Positions 1 to 8,769 are shown, numbered from the stretch's first letter. The stretch is 64,000 nt of DNA from Amycolatopsis mongoliensis (GCF_030285665.1 NZ_CP127295.1:5456001-5520000), one strand, 5' to 3'. Translations and numbers: made by a program. Notes: generated by a model from the letters alone, not told the origin.

Positions 1-1
1 G

Positions 2-307
2 CCCGCCAACGACTCGGACCCGGTGCTGATCACCGGGGCAGCCCCGTCGTACGAAGAGCAGTTCGCGGCACGCAAGCGCAAGTACGTCATCATGATGTGC
101 TGCCGCATCCCGTGCCTCATCGCGGCCGGGCTGACCTACCACGTGTGGTGGCTGGCGCTGGGGTTCCTCGCGATCTCGGTGCCGCTGCCGTGGATCGCGG
201 TCCTCATCGCGAACGACCGGCCGCCCCGCAAGTCCGAGCAGGTCAACCGCTTCCAGGCCGAGCCGACGGCGATCGAGCACACGGCCCACCGCGTCATCGA
301 CGGCTGA
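2..307 (+). CDS. DUF3099 family small membrane protein (5' end outside window)
   Basis: The reading frame is open from the left window edge, so the true start is not visible; the first usable in-window start is the GTG at 23. The visible protein has the DUF3099 pattern: an ITGAAPSYEEQ block, a basic patch (RKRKY), two adjoining hydrophobic segments (about residues 22-40 and 42-62 counted from the GTG), and a short hydrophilic tail. It is a small integral membrane protein of unknown function from a family known mainly in Actinobacteria. It converges on the pseudouridine kinase gene. Family assignment is by sequence pattern only. Confidence 0.8.
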   Translation, partial: PANDSDPVLITGAAPSYEEQFAARKRKYVIMMCCRIPCLIAAGLTYHVWWLALGFLAISVPLPWIAVLIANDRPPRKSEQVNRFQAEPTAIEHTAHRVIDG

Positions 308-355
308 CCAAGCCGCCACTTCTCCGACGAAAGCTGCGCTCCGGGTCCCCCGAGG

Positions 356-380
356 CGCATCTTTCGCCGAGAAAGATGCG
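356..380. terminator. Hairpin between convergent DUF3099 and psuK genes
   Basis: A perfect 10-bp stem (CGCATCTTTC at 356-365 and GAAAGATGCG at 371-380) closes a 5-nt loop. It ends 4 nt before the psuK stop codon (384-386) and lies 48 nt after the DUF3099 stop, so it can act on either transcript. There is no clear T tract on either side. Confidence 0.7.
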
Positions 381-383
381 GGT

Positions 384-1256
384 TCAGGCCGGTTGAGGTC
401 CGACCTTTCCGACGGCCAGTGCGCCCAGCCGCGTCCCGTGCCGCAGGATGTCCACTGTGGACTCCCCGGCGAGCCAGCCGGTGAGCACGCCCGCGTCGAA
501 CGCGTCGCCCGCGCCCGTCGAGTCGAGGCACTCCGCCTCGATCGCGGGCACGCTCGTGACGCCGCCGTCGTCGACCCAGCTGGCACCGTCCAGCCCGGCG
601 GTCACGACCACCGCGCCGACCGTGCCGAGCAGTTCCTTCGCCGACGCCGGGTCCGCCGAGCCGGTCAGCGCCACCAGTTCTTCGGTGTTCGGCATCAGCA
701 GGTCGACCCCGCGGACGTCGTCGAGGAACGCCGCCGGGTCGGTGATGTGCGCGGCCGCCTGCGGGTCGACCGACGTCGTGAGGCCCAGCTCACGGGCGAG
801 CGCCAGCGCGGTGAGACCCGCGGCCCGCGACGGCGGGTCGAGCAGCACGTACCCCGACAGGTGCAGGTGGCCCGCGTCCGCCAGTACCGCCGGGGTGACG
901 TCTTCGGGGGAGAAGCGCTGGTTCGCGCCGCGGTCGGCGAGCATGCTCCGCTGCCCGGAACCGTCGACCATCACCACGACGCAGCACGTCGGCGCCTCGG
1001 GGTCGACCGCGAACGCGCAGCGCACGCCGGCCGCTTCCAGTTCCGCGCGGATCAGCCGGCCGCCCGGGTCGTCGCCGATCCGCGCGAGCAGCGTCGTGTC
1101 CGCGTCCAGCGAACGCAGCCACAGCGCCGTGTTGGCGCCCGAGCCGCCGCCGGTGAAGCGGATCTTCGCGCGGGCGTCGCCGCCGTGCGGCAACGGCTTG
1201 TCGTGCCGGGCGATCACGTCGAGGGCCGCGTCGCCGACCACCACGATCCCGGTCAT
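384..1256 (-). CDS. psuK: PfkB-family kinase, probable pseudouridine kinase
   Basis: This 290-residue protein is a ribokinase/PfkB sugar kinase. The N-terminal GGDA..KIRFTGGGSGANTA region holds the substrate-binding glycines. The C-terminal signature DSTGAGDAFDAG (residues 245-256) contains the expected catalytic base D251. Substrate cannot be read from sequence alone, but the gene overlaps psuG by 4 bp (ATGA, 1253-1256), so phosphorylation of pseudouridine to pseudouridine 5'-phosphate is the likely reaction. PsuG then splits that product into uracil and ribose 5-phosphate. It is the last gene of the leftward five-gene operon that starts at 4061. A generic ribokinase or adenosine kinase is the alternative. 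Confidence 0.85.
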   Translation of the reverse strand: MTGIVVVGDAALDVIARHDKPLPHGGDARAKIRFTGGGSGANTALWLRSLDADTTLLARIGDDPGGRLIRAELEAAGVRCAFAVDPEAPTCCVVVMVDGSGQRSMLADRGANQRFSPEDVTPAVLADAGHLHLSGYVLLDPPSRAAGLTALALARELGLTTSVDPQAAAHITDPAAFLDDVRGVDLLMPNTEELVALTGSADPASAKELLGTVGAVVVTAGLDGASWVDDGGVTSVPAIEAECLDSTGAGDAFDAGVLTGWLAGESTVDILRHGTRLGALAVGKVGPQPA

Positions 1257-2158
1257 GCCAGCGCCACCGCCACCTCGGTCGCGAGCTTCGCGTTGTTGAG
1301 CACCAGTGCTTCGTTCGCGTCGATGCTCACGCCGCCGCTGGCCGTGTGGAAGTGCTCCAGCAGCACCGGCGTGACGTCGGCGCCGTGCACGCCCCGCTCG
1401 GCCACCAGCGCAAGGCCTTCGGCGAGCAGCCGGTCGTGCAGCTCTTTGTCCATTTCGGACGCTTCCGGGATCGGGTTCGCCAGCAGGACACCGGAATCCG
1501 CGAACGCGCGGTGTGCGGCGACGACGGCGGCGGCCTGCTTCGGGTCGTCGACCCGCCAGCCGACCGCGTGGCCCGACGAGCGGAGGTAGAACGCCGGGAA
1601 GTCGTCGGTGCGGTAGCCCAGCACCGGCACCGAGTTCGTCTCGAGGACTTCGAGCGTCGCGGGGATGTCGAGCACCGACTTCACGCCGGAGCAGACCACC
1701 ACGGTCGGCACCTTCGCGAGCACGCCGAGGTCCGCCGAGACGTCCCAGGACTGCGCCGCGCCGACGTGCACGCCGCCGAGCCCGCCGGTGGCGAACATCC
1801 CGATGCCGGCCGCGGCGGCCAGCGCCGACGTGCTCGCCACGGTCGTCGCGCCCGAGCGGCCGAGGCCGACGGCCGGGCCGAGGTCGCGCAGCGACAGCTT
1901 GTCCAGGCCGGCATCCGGCGCGCAGACGCGCTCGAGCTCGGCGGGGGAGAGGCCGACGACCACGCGGCCGTCGAGCACCGCGATCGTGGCCGGGACGGCG
2001 CCGCCGTCGCGCACCACGCGCTCGAGACGGTGGGCGACGTCGAGGTTGCGGCCCGGTGGCAGGCCGTGGGACAGGATGGTGCTCTCCAGCGCGACGACGG
2101 GATGCCCGTCACGCAACGCCGAGGCGACCTCTTCGTGCAGGGTGAGTGGGGTGGTCAC
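1253..2158 (-). CDS. psuG: Pseudouridine-5'-phosphate glycosidase
   Basis: PsuG reversibly breaks the C-C glycosidic bond of pseudouridine 5'-phosphate, giving uracil and ribose 5-phosphate. The 301-residue length is normal for the family. ALESTI carries E25, and CSGVKSVLDIP carries K160, which aligns with the Schiff-base lysine of the E. coli enzyme. The FATGGLGGVHVGA stretch (residues 122-134) is the typical glycine-rich loop. The start is GTG. It follows the HD-domain gene by only 9 bp and overlaps psuK by 4 bp, so these genes are very likely co-transcribed. All expected active-site blocks are present. Confidence 0.95.
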   Translation of the reverse strand: MTTPLTLHEEVASALRDGHPVVALESTILSHGLPPGRNLDVAHRLERVVRDGGAVPATIAVLDGRVVVGLSPAELERVCAPDAGLDKLSLRDLGPAVGLGRSGATTVASTSALAAAAGIGMFATGGLGGVHVGAAQSWDVSADLGVLAKVPTVVVCSGVKSVLDIPATLEVLETNSVPVLGYRTDDFPAFYLRSSGHAVGWRVDDPKQAAAVVAAHRAFADSGVLLANPIPEASEMDKELHDRLLAEGLALVAERGVHGADVTPVLLEHFHTASGGVSIDANEALVLNNAKLATEVAVALA

Positions 2159-2167
2159 GAGGGACCA

Positions 2168-2785
2168 TCATCGGTGATCGGGTTGCTCCCGGCGCCAGTG
2201 GGTCAGCTCGGCCGCGAGGTTCTTTTCCGCGGCGGTCGCCCAGCGTGCCCGCGCGGCTTCGCTGCGGTAGAGCGTCCGGGCCAGCATGCCTTCGAGGACG
2301 GCGACGCGGCCTTCGCGCCAGACGTCGTCGGGGTACTTCGCGTACTCCTCGCGCACTGCCTTGGCGTACGCCGCGTACGTCGCTTCCGGCGCCCCGAGGA
2401 TGGCGAGATCGGCGTCGAGCAACGCGGTGGCGAGGCGGTCGTCCGGCGGGGCATCGTGCTTGATCGTGGCGAGGACCAGGCCTTCGACGCGCTCGATGTA
2501 CGGCTCGGCGACCCCCGCCAGCGCTTCACGGGCCCACGCGGCGCTGGCGCGCTCGTCTTCGCCGGGCTTCGCGTCGTACACGACGTCGTGCGTCCAGGCG
2601 GCGACGGCGACCAGCGCGCGGTCGACGTCGCCGAGATCCGCGGCCAGCCAGGCGGAGTCGCGCGCGACGGCGGCCGCGTGGTCGAGCGTGTGGTAGCGGC
2701 GGTGGGGTTCGCCGTACCGGGCTTCGAGCCGCGGCCAGGCGCCGGGCGCGCCGCCCAGCGTGGCGATCGCTTCGGCCCACTTCAC
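2168..2785 (-). CDS. HD-superfamily metal-dependent phosphohydrolase
   Basis: The 205-residue protein starts at the GTG at 2785, whose GTGA overlaps the stop of the PPOX gene (2782-2784); this coupling decides the start over a much longer open frame. Near residues 28-35 the motif RRYHTLDH supplies metal-ligand histidines, and AAWTHDVVYD near residue 65 is the HD pair itself. This pattern fits the predicted metal-dependent HD phosphohydrolases of the COG4339 type. The substrate is unknown. Its place directly before psuG suggests a nucleotide or nucleoside phosphate from RNA turnover, but that is only inference. Confidence 0.85.
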   Translation of the reverse strand: MKWAEAIATLGGAPGAWPRLEARYGEPHRRYHTLDHAAAVARDSAWLAADLGDVDRALVAVAAWTHDVVYDAKPGEDERASAAWAREALAGVAEPYIERVEGLVLATIKHDAPPDDRLATALLDADLAILGAPEATYAAYAKAVREEYAKYPDDVWREGRVAVLEGMLARTLYRSEAARARWATAAEKNLAAELTHWRREQPDHR

Positions 2786-3273
2786 GGGAACGTCCAGCGC
2801 GTCGGCGTGCCGGTGAAGTCCTTCTCCCGCAGGCCGAACGCCTTCTCCGGCCGCAGCCGCATCGAGGCGTTGGCGGCGGGGTCGAGGAAGTCTTCGCCGT
2901 AAGCCGTCGAGTACTTCGCGTTCATCGCGTCGAGGAAACCGCGCAGTGCCGCCGGATCGGTGACGATCTCGGCCGTCCCCTCGACGACGACGGGCTCGTA
3001 CGGGTCGTCCGTGGCGATCGACACGGCCGAGCCCGCGGCGACGTTCCGCGCCTTCACCGACCGCAGGGACGAGGAGAACCACAGCACCTCGCCGGTCCAC
3101 ACGGCCCAGACCGGCATCAGGTGCGGGCGCCCGGCCGGGGTGATGGTCGCCAGCCAGAAGTCGTGCGACTCGCGCAGCCGCGTCTCCGCCCACGACCAGG
3201 GCAGCAGCCCGGCGGGACCGGCCGTGATCCCGTAGCCGGGCATGTGCGGCCGCTCGGCGCGGGGCGTGGCCAT
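2782..3273 (-). CDS. Pyridoxamine-5'-phosphate-oxidase-like flavin/F420-binding protein
   Basis: This 163-residue protein has the split-barrel layout of the PNPOx-like superfamily. Strand pattern FWLATITPAGRPHLMPVW (residues 39-56), the basic RSVKARN motif that usually contacts cofactor phosphate, and VEGTAEIV in the second half are all visible. In actinomycetes such proteins often use coenzyme F420 or FMN, or bind heme; the cofactor cannot be settled here. Its ATG at 3273 shares one base with the Spo0M stop (TGATG), and its stop overlaps the HD gene. It is the second gene of the Spo0M-to-psuK operon. Confidence 0.85.
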   Translation of the reverse strand: MATPRAERPHMPGYGITAGPAGLLPWSWAETRLRESHDFWLATITPAGRPHLMPVWAVWTGEVLWFSSSLRSVKARNVAAGSAVSIATDDPYEPVVVEGTAEIVTDPAALRGFLDAMNAKYSTAYGEDFLDPAANASMRLRPEKAFGLREKDFTGTPTRWTFP

Positions 3274-4061
3274 CAGTCGAAGATGCCGCGCGGGCGGGCG
3301 ACCTGGTCCAGCCAGTCCTCGAGCTGCTTCTCCCAGTTCACGTCCGGCTTCATCGTGAACATCCCGAGGAAGTCCTGCCCGCGCCCGCCGAAGCCGCCGG
3401 TCTTGCTCACCCGGACCCGCTTGGTGACCTCCAGGACGACGTCGGTGCGCTCCGACGAGGCCAGGAACGTCACCGCGAGCTGGGAGAACACACTCGCGAA
3501 GCGCGGCGAAGGCGTGAAGCGGACCTCTTGGAAGAACGGCAGCTGCTGCTGGGCTCCGTTGATCCGGCCCTGCTCGAGGATCGCCTCACGGAAGACGAAG
3601 CCGATCCGGCTCAGCGCGTCGAGGACCCGCTTCTGCGCCGGGAGCGGTTCGATCGCCACGGCGTCGGCGTCGAACGGGTCAGATACTGCTGTCGCCAAGT
3701 CGAGCTCGGCCCGCACGCCGACCGCCATGCCGGTCAGCGGCTTGCCGTAGACGCTGGTGACCGGCGTCTCCCAGGGCAGCGGCAGCTCGAACGGCAGCCG
3801 GACCTGCTGGCCGGCGCGGATGACCTCCCGGCCGACCAGGTGCTGGGAGCCGAAGGGGAGGTCCTCGGTCTTGTCCGTGCCGGGGACCTGGACGCGGGCC
3901 AGCAGCGTCACCGCGAGGCCCTTGATCTCCTGGTCGACCTCGCCGCCGGCCAGCAGCACCTCGCCGTGCAGGGGGCGGCCGGGGGCAGCGGCCCGGTCGA
4001 GCAGGCGGGCGTCGATCTTCGCCCCGCCCGAGCCGAACGTCGCGAGCACCTTCTGGAACAT
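3273..4061 (-). CDS. Spo0M (sporulation-control) family protein
   Basis: The 262-residue protein MFQKVLATFGSGGAKIDARL... is typical of the Spo0M family: an arrestin-like beta-sandwich found in Bacillus and many actinomycetes. The block GEVLLAGGEVDQEIKGL (about residues 34-50) matches the N-terminal arrestin-like lobe. A second lobe carries FQEVRFTPSP, and the C-terminus is amphipathic. The internal ATG at 4061 fits the family N-terminus, whereas the longer frame upstream is not conserved-looking. In Bacillus, Spo0M affects sporulation and stress; the molecular role is unclear. It heads the operon that ends with psuG-psuK, and faces DUF3039 across a 67-bp divergent gap. Confidence 0.85.
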   Translation of the reverse strand: MFQKVLATFGSGGAKIDARLLDRAAAPGRPLHGEVLLAGGEVDQEIKGLAVTLLARVQVPGTDKTEDLPFGSQHLVGREVIRAGQQVRLPFELPLPWETPVTSVYGKPLTGMAVGVRAELDLATAVSDPFDADAVAIEPLPAQKRVLDALSRIGFVFREAILEQGRINGAQQQLPFFQEVRFTPSPRFASVFSQLAVTFLASSERTDVVLEVTKRVRVSKTGGFGGRGQDFLGMFTMKPDVNWEKQLEDWLDQVARPRGIFD

Positions 4062-4128
4062 GCCGCAGATCCTGCCAGGTCGAGGGGCTTTCGTACGAGG
4101 TTCGACGGGACTCGGGCACAATGGACGG

Positions 4129-4371
4129 GTGAGCACCGAGACGCTGACGAAGCCGGAAACCACGCCCGAGGGCACGGACACCACCGACGACGACACCCCG
4201 AAGATGTTCCACTACGTGAAGAAGAACAAGATCGCCGAAAGCGCGGTCATGGGCAATCACGTGGTGGCGCTCTGCGGCGAGGTCTTCCCGGTGACGAAGT
4301 CGCCGAAGCCCGGGTCGCCGGTCTGCCCGGCCTGCAAGGAGATCTTCGACGGGCTGCGCCCGGGGGAGTGA
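4129..4371 (+). CDS. DUF3039 family small protein
   Basis: An 80-residue protein starting at GTG 4129. The first 22 residues are Thr/Glu/Asp rich. The conserved core MFHYVKKNKIAESAVMG is followed by H44, C49 and the pair C66-x-x-C69 (PVCPACK), which together could form a metal site. DUF3039 is an actinobacterial family without known function. It is divergent from the Spo0M gene and is followed by a strong terminator. Confidence 0.9.
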   Translation: MSTETLTKPETTPEGTDTTDDDTPKMFHYVKKNKIAESAVMGNHVVALCGEVFPVTKSPKPGSPVCPACKEIFDGLRPGE

Positions 4372-4385
4372 CCCCGCACGTGTTC

Positions 4386-4407
4386 CCCGGCGGGTGTGCC
4401 CGCCGGG
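4386..4407 (+). terminator. Rho-independent-like terminator after DUF3039
   Basis: A perfect 9-bp stem (CCCGGCGGG at 4386-4394, CCCGCCGGG at 4399-4407) with a TGTG loop starts 14 nt after the DUF3039 stop. ACTTCTTGCTGT follows, a weak T-rich run. Confidence 0.75.
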
Positions 4408-4535
4408 ACTTCTTGCTGTCCGGAATCGGACAACTTGTCGAACAAACGTGAAAAACCTTCATTCGGCGGGTGTGCGGAGTGCGGGTCTCCTGGTAGATCC
4501 AGCGGGCCAGGTTCCCTCACCCACCGGAGTCGCAC

Positions 4536-5372
4536 ATGCGCAGAACCGGGATCGTCGTCGCCGTAGCCACCCTGCTCACCGTGTTCGCACCCGCGCTGGC
4601 GCAGGCCGTCACGGGCTGGTCGGAGGTCGGCCGGGACCAAGCCCGCGCCCTCGACGAAAGCCAGGGGCTCGCCACGATCGTCCGCCCGTCGGGCACCACC
4701 ATCCGCTACACCGGGATCGGCACCATCCCGGCGGACCTGAACTCGCAGGGCTGGAACCACGTCGGCGACCCGGGCTCGGCCCAGGGCTGGTACGTCGAGC
4801 CCTACCAGCGTGACGACCGGGGCGCGAAGCTCTTCCGCGTCCAGGCCCCGGACGGCTCGTGGGCCAACTACAAGCACACCCTCGAGTCGTGGGAGGCGAA
4901 CAACAACTCCTTCGCCGCGGTGTCGCCGGACGCGCGCTGGCTGGTGGCGGGGGAGTGGGGCACGATGGACCGCCTCCTGGTGCACCCGATGCCCGGCGTG
5001 GCGGCCACCGACCCGGCGCAGAACCTGCCTCTCGCGGGCACGATCCGGCTCGACCACCCGGTCCGCGACGTCCAGGGCTGCGACTTCCAGACCGCGACCC
5101 GCCTGCTCTGCGCGTCCGACGACCCGGACGGCAGCCTCTTCGGCACGACGAAGCCGTTGCTGCAGGTCGACCTCGCGGGCCCGCTTTCCGGTTCGGACGT
5201 CACGGGGCACGTCACGTCGCTGGGCCAGCTGCCGCTGCGCAGCGGCTGCAGCGGGACCTTCGAGGTCGAAGGCATCGACTTCGACGAGCGGGACAACACC
5301 CTGCGCGTGATCGTGATGTCGCCGAGCATCTGCATCCTCTTCGACAGCATGACCTACCGCTTCAAGCAGTAA
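4536..5372 (+). CDS. Secreted protein of unknown function
   Basis: The 278-residue product begins with a clear Sec signal peptide: MRRTG, a hydrophobic core to about residue 20, then ALAQA with cleavage likely after residue 23. The mature part is rich in Trp, Gly and Asp, with short repeating phrases such as SWEANNNSFAAVSPDARWLVAGEWGTMDRLLV, shown here in pieces only as a pattern that recalls beta-propeller blades. Two cysteines (in GCDF and LLCA) and two more near the C-terminus (SGCSG, SICI) could form disulfides. GGAG lies 6-9 nt before the ATG. I do not recognise the family. It resembles the other secreted protein at 41717 in overall style. Confidence 0.8.
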   Translation: MRRTGIVVAVATLLTVFAPALAQAVTGWSEVGRDQARALDESQGLATIVRPSGTTIRYTGIGTIPADLNSQGWNHVGDPGSAQGWYVEPYQRDDRGAKLFRVQAPDGSWANYKHTLESWEANNNSFAAVSPDARWLVAGEWGTMDRLLVHPMPGVAATDPAQNLPLAGTIRLDHPVRDVQGCDFQTATRLLCASDDPDGSLFGTTKPLLQVDLAGPLSGSDVTGHVTSLGQLPLRSGCSGTFEVEGIDFDERDNTLRVIVMSPSICILFDSMTYRFKQ

Positions 5373-5380
5373 CCCGTAAC

Positions 5381-5526
5381 CCGCGTGATCAGAGCCGTCA
5401 TCCACGTGACCGGGGCCGTAACTCGCGAGTCACGTCCCCGATCACGCGAGTTCCGCGTGACTGGAGGGGCATCACGCGTGACGGGGCGGGCATCACCCGT
5501 GATGCCTCCCGGATCACGCGTGATGC
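5381..5526. repeat. Cluster of ATCACGCGTGAT palindromes at a convergent junction
   Basis: Within 146 bp between the secreted-protein gene and the RND pump gene there are at least seven variants of a CACG/CGTG word. They include a perfect 12-bp palindrome ATCACGCGTGAT at 5513-5524, ATCACCCGTGAT at 5492-5503 and ATCACGCGTGAC at 5471-5482. Half-words occur at 5383-5390 and 5440-5460. The same core forms the compound hairpins at 33351 and 41093. The region may work as a bidirectional terminator or as a protein-binding array. Confidence 0.75.
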
Positions 5527-5531
5527 CTCTT

Positions 5532-8500
5532 TCAGGCGGTGGGGGCGGGGTCCAGGGACTCCGACTCCGGGGCCTTCGCCGGGGTCCGGCGAGCCTCGCG
5601 GCGGGCGCGGCGGCGCTCCTTGCGGGTCTCGACCATCGTGTACAGCGTCGGGACCAGCACCAGCGTCAGCAGCGTGGAGCTGACCAGGCCGCCGATCACG
5701 ACGATGGCCAGCGGCTGGCCGATGAACCCGCCCTGCCCGGTGATGCCGAGTGCCATCGGGACCAGCGCGAAGATCGTCGCCGCCGCGGTCATCAGGATCG
5801 GCCGCAGCCGGCGCCGGCCGCCCTCGGTGACGGCGTCCGCGACGCTCATCCCCTCGGCCCGGTACTGGTTGATCAGGTCGATCAGCACGATCGCGTTGGT
5901 GACGACGATGCCGACCAGCATCAGCATCCCGATCAGCGCCGGCAGGCCCAGCGCCGTGCCGGTGGCCAGCAGCAGCCCGATCGCGCCGGTCGCCGCGAAC
6001 GGGATCGACACCAGCAGGATGAGCGGCTGGATCAGGCTCCGGAACGTCGCCACCATGATCAGGAACACGATCGCGATGGCCGCCAGCAGTGCCAGGAACA
6101 GGTTCGAGAACGCCTCCTGCTGGTCCTGGCTCACGCCGCCGAGCGAGTAGGACGCGCCGCCGGTGAACGTCAGTCCGTCCAGTTTGGACTTGATGTCCGC
6201 GGTCGTCTTGCTCAGGTCGTCACCGGTGTTCTTGGCCGTGACGGTGGTGCTGAGGTCGCCGCCGGTGCGGTGCACCGACGCCGGGCCGTCCACAGTGGAC
6301 ACCTTCGCCACCTCGTCGAGCCGGACGACACCCGCGGGACCCGGGATCGGCAGGCCCTTCACCTGGTCGACCGTGACCGGCGCGGTGCCGGCGCGCAGCA
6401 CGACGTCGGTGCGCTGGCCGTCGACCGGCAGCTGCGTCACCGTGCGGCCGGCGATCGCCTGGTTGGCGACCTGGCCGATGGTGCTCGCCGACAGCCCGTG
6501 CGCGGCGGCCGCGGCGTCGTCCACCTCGACCTGCACCCGCGGCGAGCCGACGGCCAGGTCACTGGACACCTCGGTCAGCCCGGACACCCCGCCCAGCGCC
6601 TGCACGACCTGGTCGGACGCCGGTTTCAGCGCGGCCTCCGACGGCGCGGTCACCGTCACCGAGACCTGGTCGGAGTTGAACCCGGACGCGTCCGCGCCGA
6701 TCTTGATCTCGCCCAGCTCCGGCCGGGAGGTCAGCTTCGACCGCAGCCGGCCGGACAGCGCGTCGAGGTCGGTGTCCTTCGCGACGGTGACGGAGATGCT
6801 CGTCGAGGTCCCGCCGCCGCCGAAGCCGAACGCGCCACCCCCGCCGACGCTGACCTGGTAGGTCTGCACCGCGGGCTCCGCGGCCAGCGCCTGCTCGACC
6901 GCCGTCGCCGCCTTCTCCTTCGCCTCGACGCTGGTGCCCGCGGGCAGCTTCTGCGTCATGTTCAGCGTGGTGCCGCCGGACTGGTCGAGGAAGTTCGTGT
7001 TCAGCCGCGTCGCGAGCCCGACCGTGCCGGCGAAGATCAGCAGCGCCAGCAGGACGACGGTCAGCCGCCGCCTGGTCGCGAACCGGATCACCGGCAGGTA
7101 GGCCCGCTGCAGGAAGCTGCGGCGTTCCTTCTCGACGGCCGCTTCGCGCGCCCGCTCGGCTTCGATGGCGTCCGCCGGGACGGCCGGCTGCTTCAGGAAC
7201 CAGTACGCCAGCACGGGAACCACGGTCAGCGACACGAGCAGCGAAGCCAGCAGCGCCACCGTCACGGTGACCGCGAACGGCGAGAACAGCTCTCCGACGA
7301 ACCCGCCGACGAACGCGATCGGCAGGAACACCGCGACGGTCGTCAGCGTGGACGACGTCACCGCGCCGGCCACCTCGCGGACGCCGTCGAGCACCGCCCG
7401 CTGCTTCTCCTCGCCGTAGGCCAGGTGCCGCTTGATGTTCTCCAGCACCACGATCGAGTCGTCGACCACCCGGCCGATCGCGATGGTCAGCGCGCCGAGG
7501 GTGAGCAGGTTGAGCGACAGGTCGCCGGTCCACAGCGCGATCAGCGCGACCACCACCGACAGCGGGATCGACACCGCGGTCACCAGCGTCGAGCGCACCG
7601 ACAGCAGGAACAGCAGGATGACGACGACGGCGAACGCGAGGCCCAGCAGGCCTTCGGTGGTCAGGCCGCTGATCGCGTCCTTCACCGGCGTGCCCTGGTC
7701 GAACACGACGCTCATCTCGGCGCCGATCTTCTTCCCCAGGTCCGGCAGCTTGTCGCGGACCGCGTCGGAGATCGTGACGGCGTTCCCGTTGTCCACCATG
7801 GTGACCGAGAGGCCGAGGCTCGGCTTGCCGTTGGTGCGCGTGATCGACGTCGGCGGCGCGAACCCGCTCTGGACGTCGGCGACGTCACCCAGCTTCACCG
7901 GCCCGCGCGCCGGGGTGCCCGGCCGGGACGACGCGGCCGCGCTCGGCGTGAGGTAGAGGTTGCGGAGGGTGTCCACAGTGGTCTGCCCGCCGCCGACCTG
8001 GACCGACAGCGTCTTGTCGCCTTCGGTGAGCGTGCCGGCCGGCACGGCGGCACCGGCGGTCTGCAGCGTGGTCGCGATCGACGCCGGGTCGACGCCGGCC
8101 GCGGCCAGCTTCGCGTAGTCCAGCGTGATCGTGACGCGCGGCTGCTGCACGCCGGTGACCGTCACGGTGCGGACGCCGTCGATCTTCCGCAGCTCCGGCG
8201 CGACCTGGTCGGTCAGCGCGGGCGCGAGCTTCTGCGGGTCACCGGCGGTGCCCGCGGCGACCAGCACCACCGGCAGGTCGTCGGTGCTGCCGGCGGAGAC
8301 CGCCGGGTCGGAGTTCTGCGGCAGCCGCGGCCGGACCTGGTTCACCGCCTGCTGGATCTGCGAGACCGCCGCGTCGAGGTCGGTGCCGAACGCGAACTTC
8401 GTGACGACGCGCGAAACCCCGTCCGACGACGTCGAGTCGACCTCTTCGAGGCCCTTCAGCCCCTGCAGCGCCCCTTCGAGGGGCTCGGTGACCTGCCGGT

Positions 8501-8681
8501 CGACCGCGTCGGGCGACGCGCCCGCGTAGGCGGTGACGATCTGGGCCTGCGGGAACTGCAGCGACGGGAACAGCTGCTGTTTGATCTGCGGCAGCGCGAA
8601 AGCACCGAAACCGACGACCACGAGCGCGAGCAGGCCGATCAGGCTTCGGTTGCGCAGGCTCAATCTGGCCAGCACGGACAT
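5532..8681 (-). CDS. RND-superfamily (HAE1/AcrB-type) efflux transporter
   Basis: A 1049-residue AcrB-like transporter, full length for the HAE1 family. The N-terminus carries TM1, then a large extracytoplasmic loop, then a TM2-TM6 block. That block includes AIGRVVDDSIVVLENI with the adjacent aspartates D407-D408, the proton-relay pair at the same positions as in E. coli AcrB. A second duplicated half follows, and a basic RKERRRARREARR tail ends the protein. No membrane-fusion or outer-membrane partner is encoded nearby, as is usual for SwrC-type pumps in Gram-positives. It is 88 bp downstream of the YihY gene on the same strand. Exported compound is unknown. Confidence 0.9.
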   Translation of the reverse strand: MSVLARLSLRNRSLIGLLALVVVGFGAFALPQIKQQLFPSLQFPQAQIVTAYAGASPDAVDRQVTEPLEGALQGLKGLEEVDSTSSDGVSRVVTKFAFGTDLDAAVSQIQQAVNQVRPRLPQNSDPAVSAGSTDDLPVVLVAAGTAGDPQKLAPALTDQVAPELRKIDGVRTVTVTGVQQPRVTITLDYAKLAAAGVDPASIATTLQTAGAAVPAGTLTEGDKTLSVQVGGGQTTVDTLRNLYLTPSAAASSRPGTPARGPVKLGDVADVQSGFAPPTSITRTNGKPSLGLSVTMVDNGNAVTISDAVRDKLPDLGKKIGAEMSVVFDQGTPVKDAISGLTTEGLLGLAFAVVVILLFLLSVRSTLVTAVSIPLSVVVALIALWTGDLSLNLLTLGALTIAIGRVVDDSIVVLENIKRHLAYGEEKQRAVLDGVREVAGAVTSSTLTTVAVFLPIAFVGGFVGELFSPFAVTVTVALLASLLVSLTVVPVLAYWFLKQPAVPADAIEAERAREAAVEKERRSFLQRAYLPVIRFATRRRLTVVLLALLIFAGTVGLATRLNTNFLDQSGGTTLNMTQKLPAGTSVEAKEKAATAVEQALAAEPAVQTYQVSVGGGGAFGFGGGGTSTSISVTVAKDTDLDALSGRLRSKLTSRPELGEIKIGADASGFNSDQVSVTVTAPSEAALKPASDQVVQALGGVSGLTEVSSDLAVGSPRVQVEVDDAAAAAHGLSASTIGQVANQAIAGRTVTQLPVDGQRTDVVLRAGTAPVTVDQVKGLPIPGPAGVVRLDEVAKVSTVDGPASVHRTGGDLSTTVTAKNTGDDLSKTTADIKSKLDGLTFTGGASYSLGGVSQDQQEAFSNLFLALLAAIAIVFLIMVATFRSLIQPLILLVSIPFAATGAIGLLLATGTALGLPALIGMLMLVGIVVTNAIVLIDLINQYRAEGMSVADAVTEGGRRRLRPILMTAAATIFALVPMALGITGQGGFIGQPLAIVVIGGLVSSTLLTLVLVPTLYTMVETRKERRRARREARRTPAKAPESESLDPAPTA

Positions 8682-8769
8682 GACTCGGGAACCCCCTCGG
8701 GAACGACGCGGCGACCGACGCCTGCGTCAGTGACCCGCCGAGCCTCCCACGCCCGACCTGAGGAGCGAC

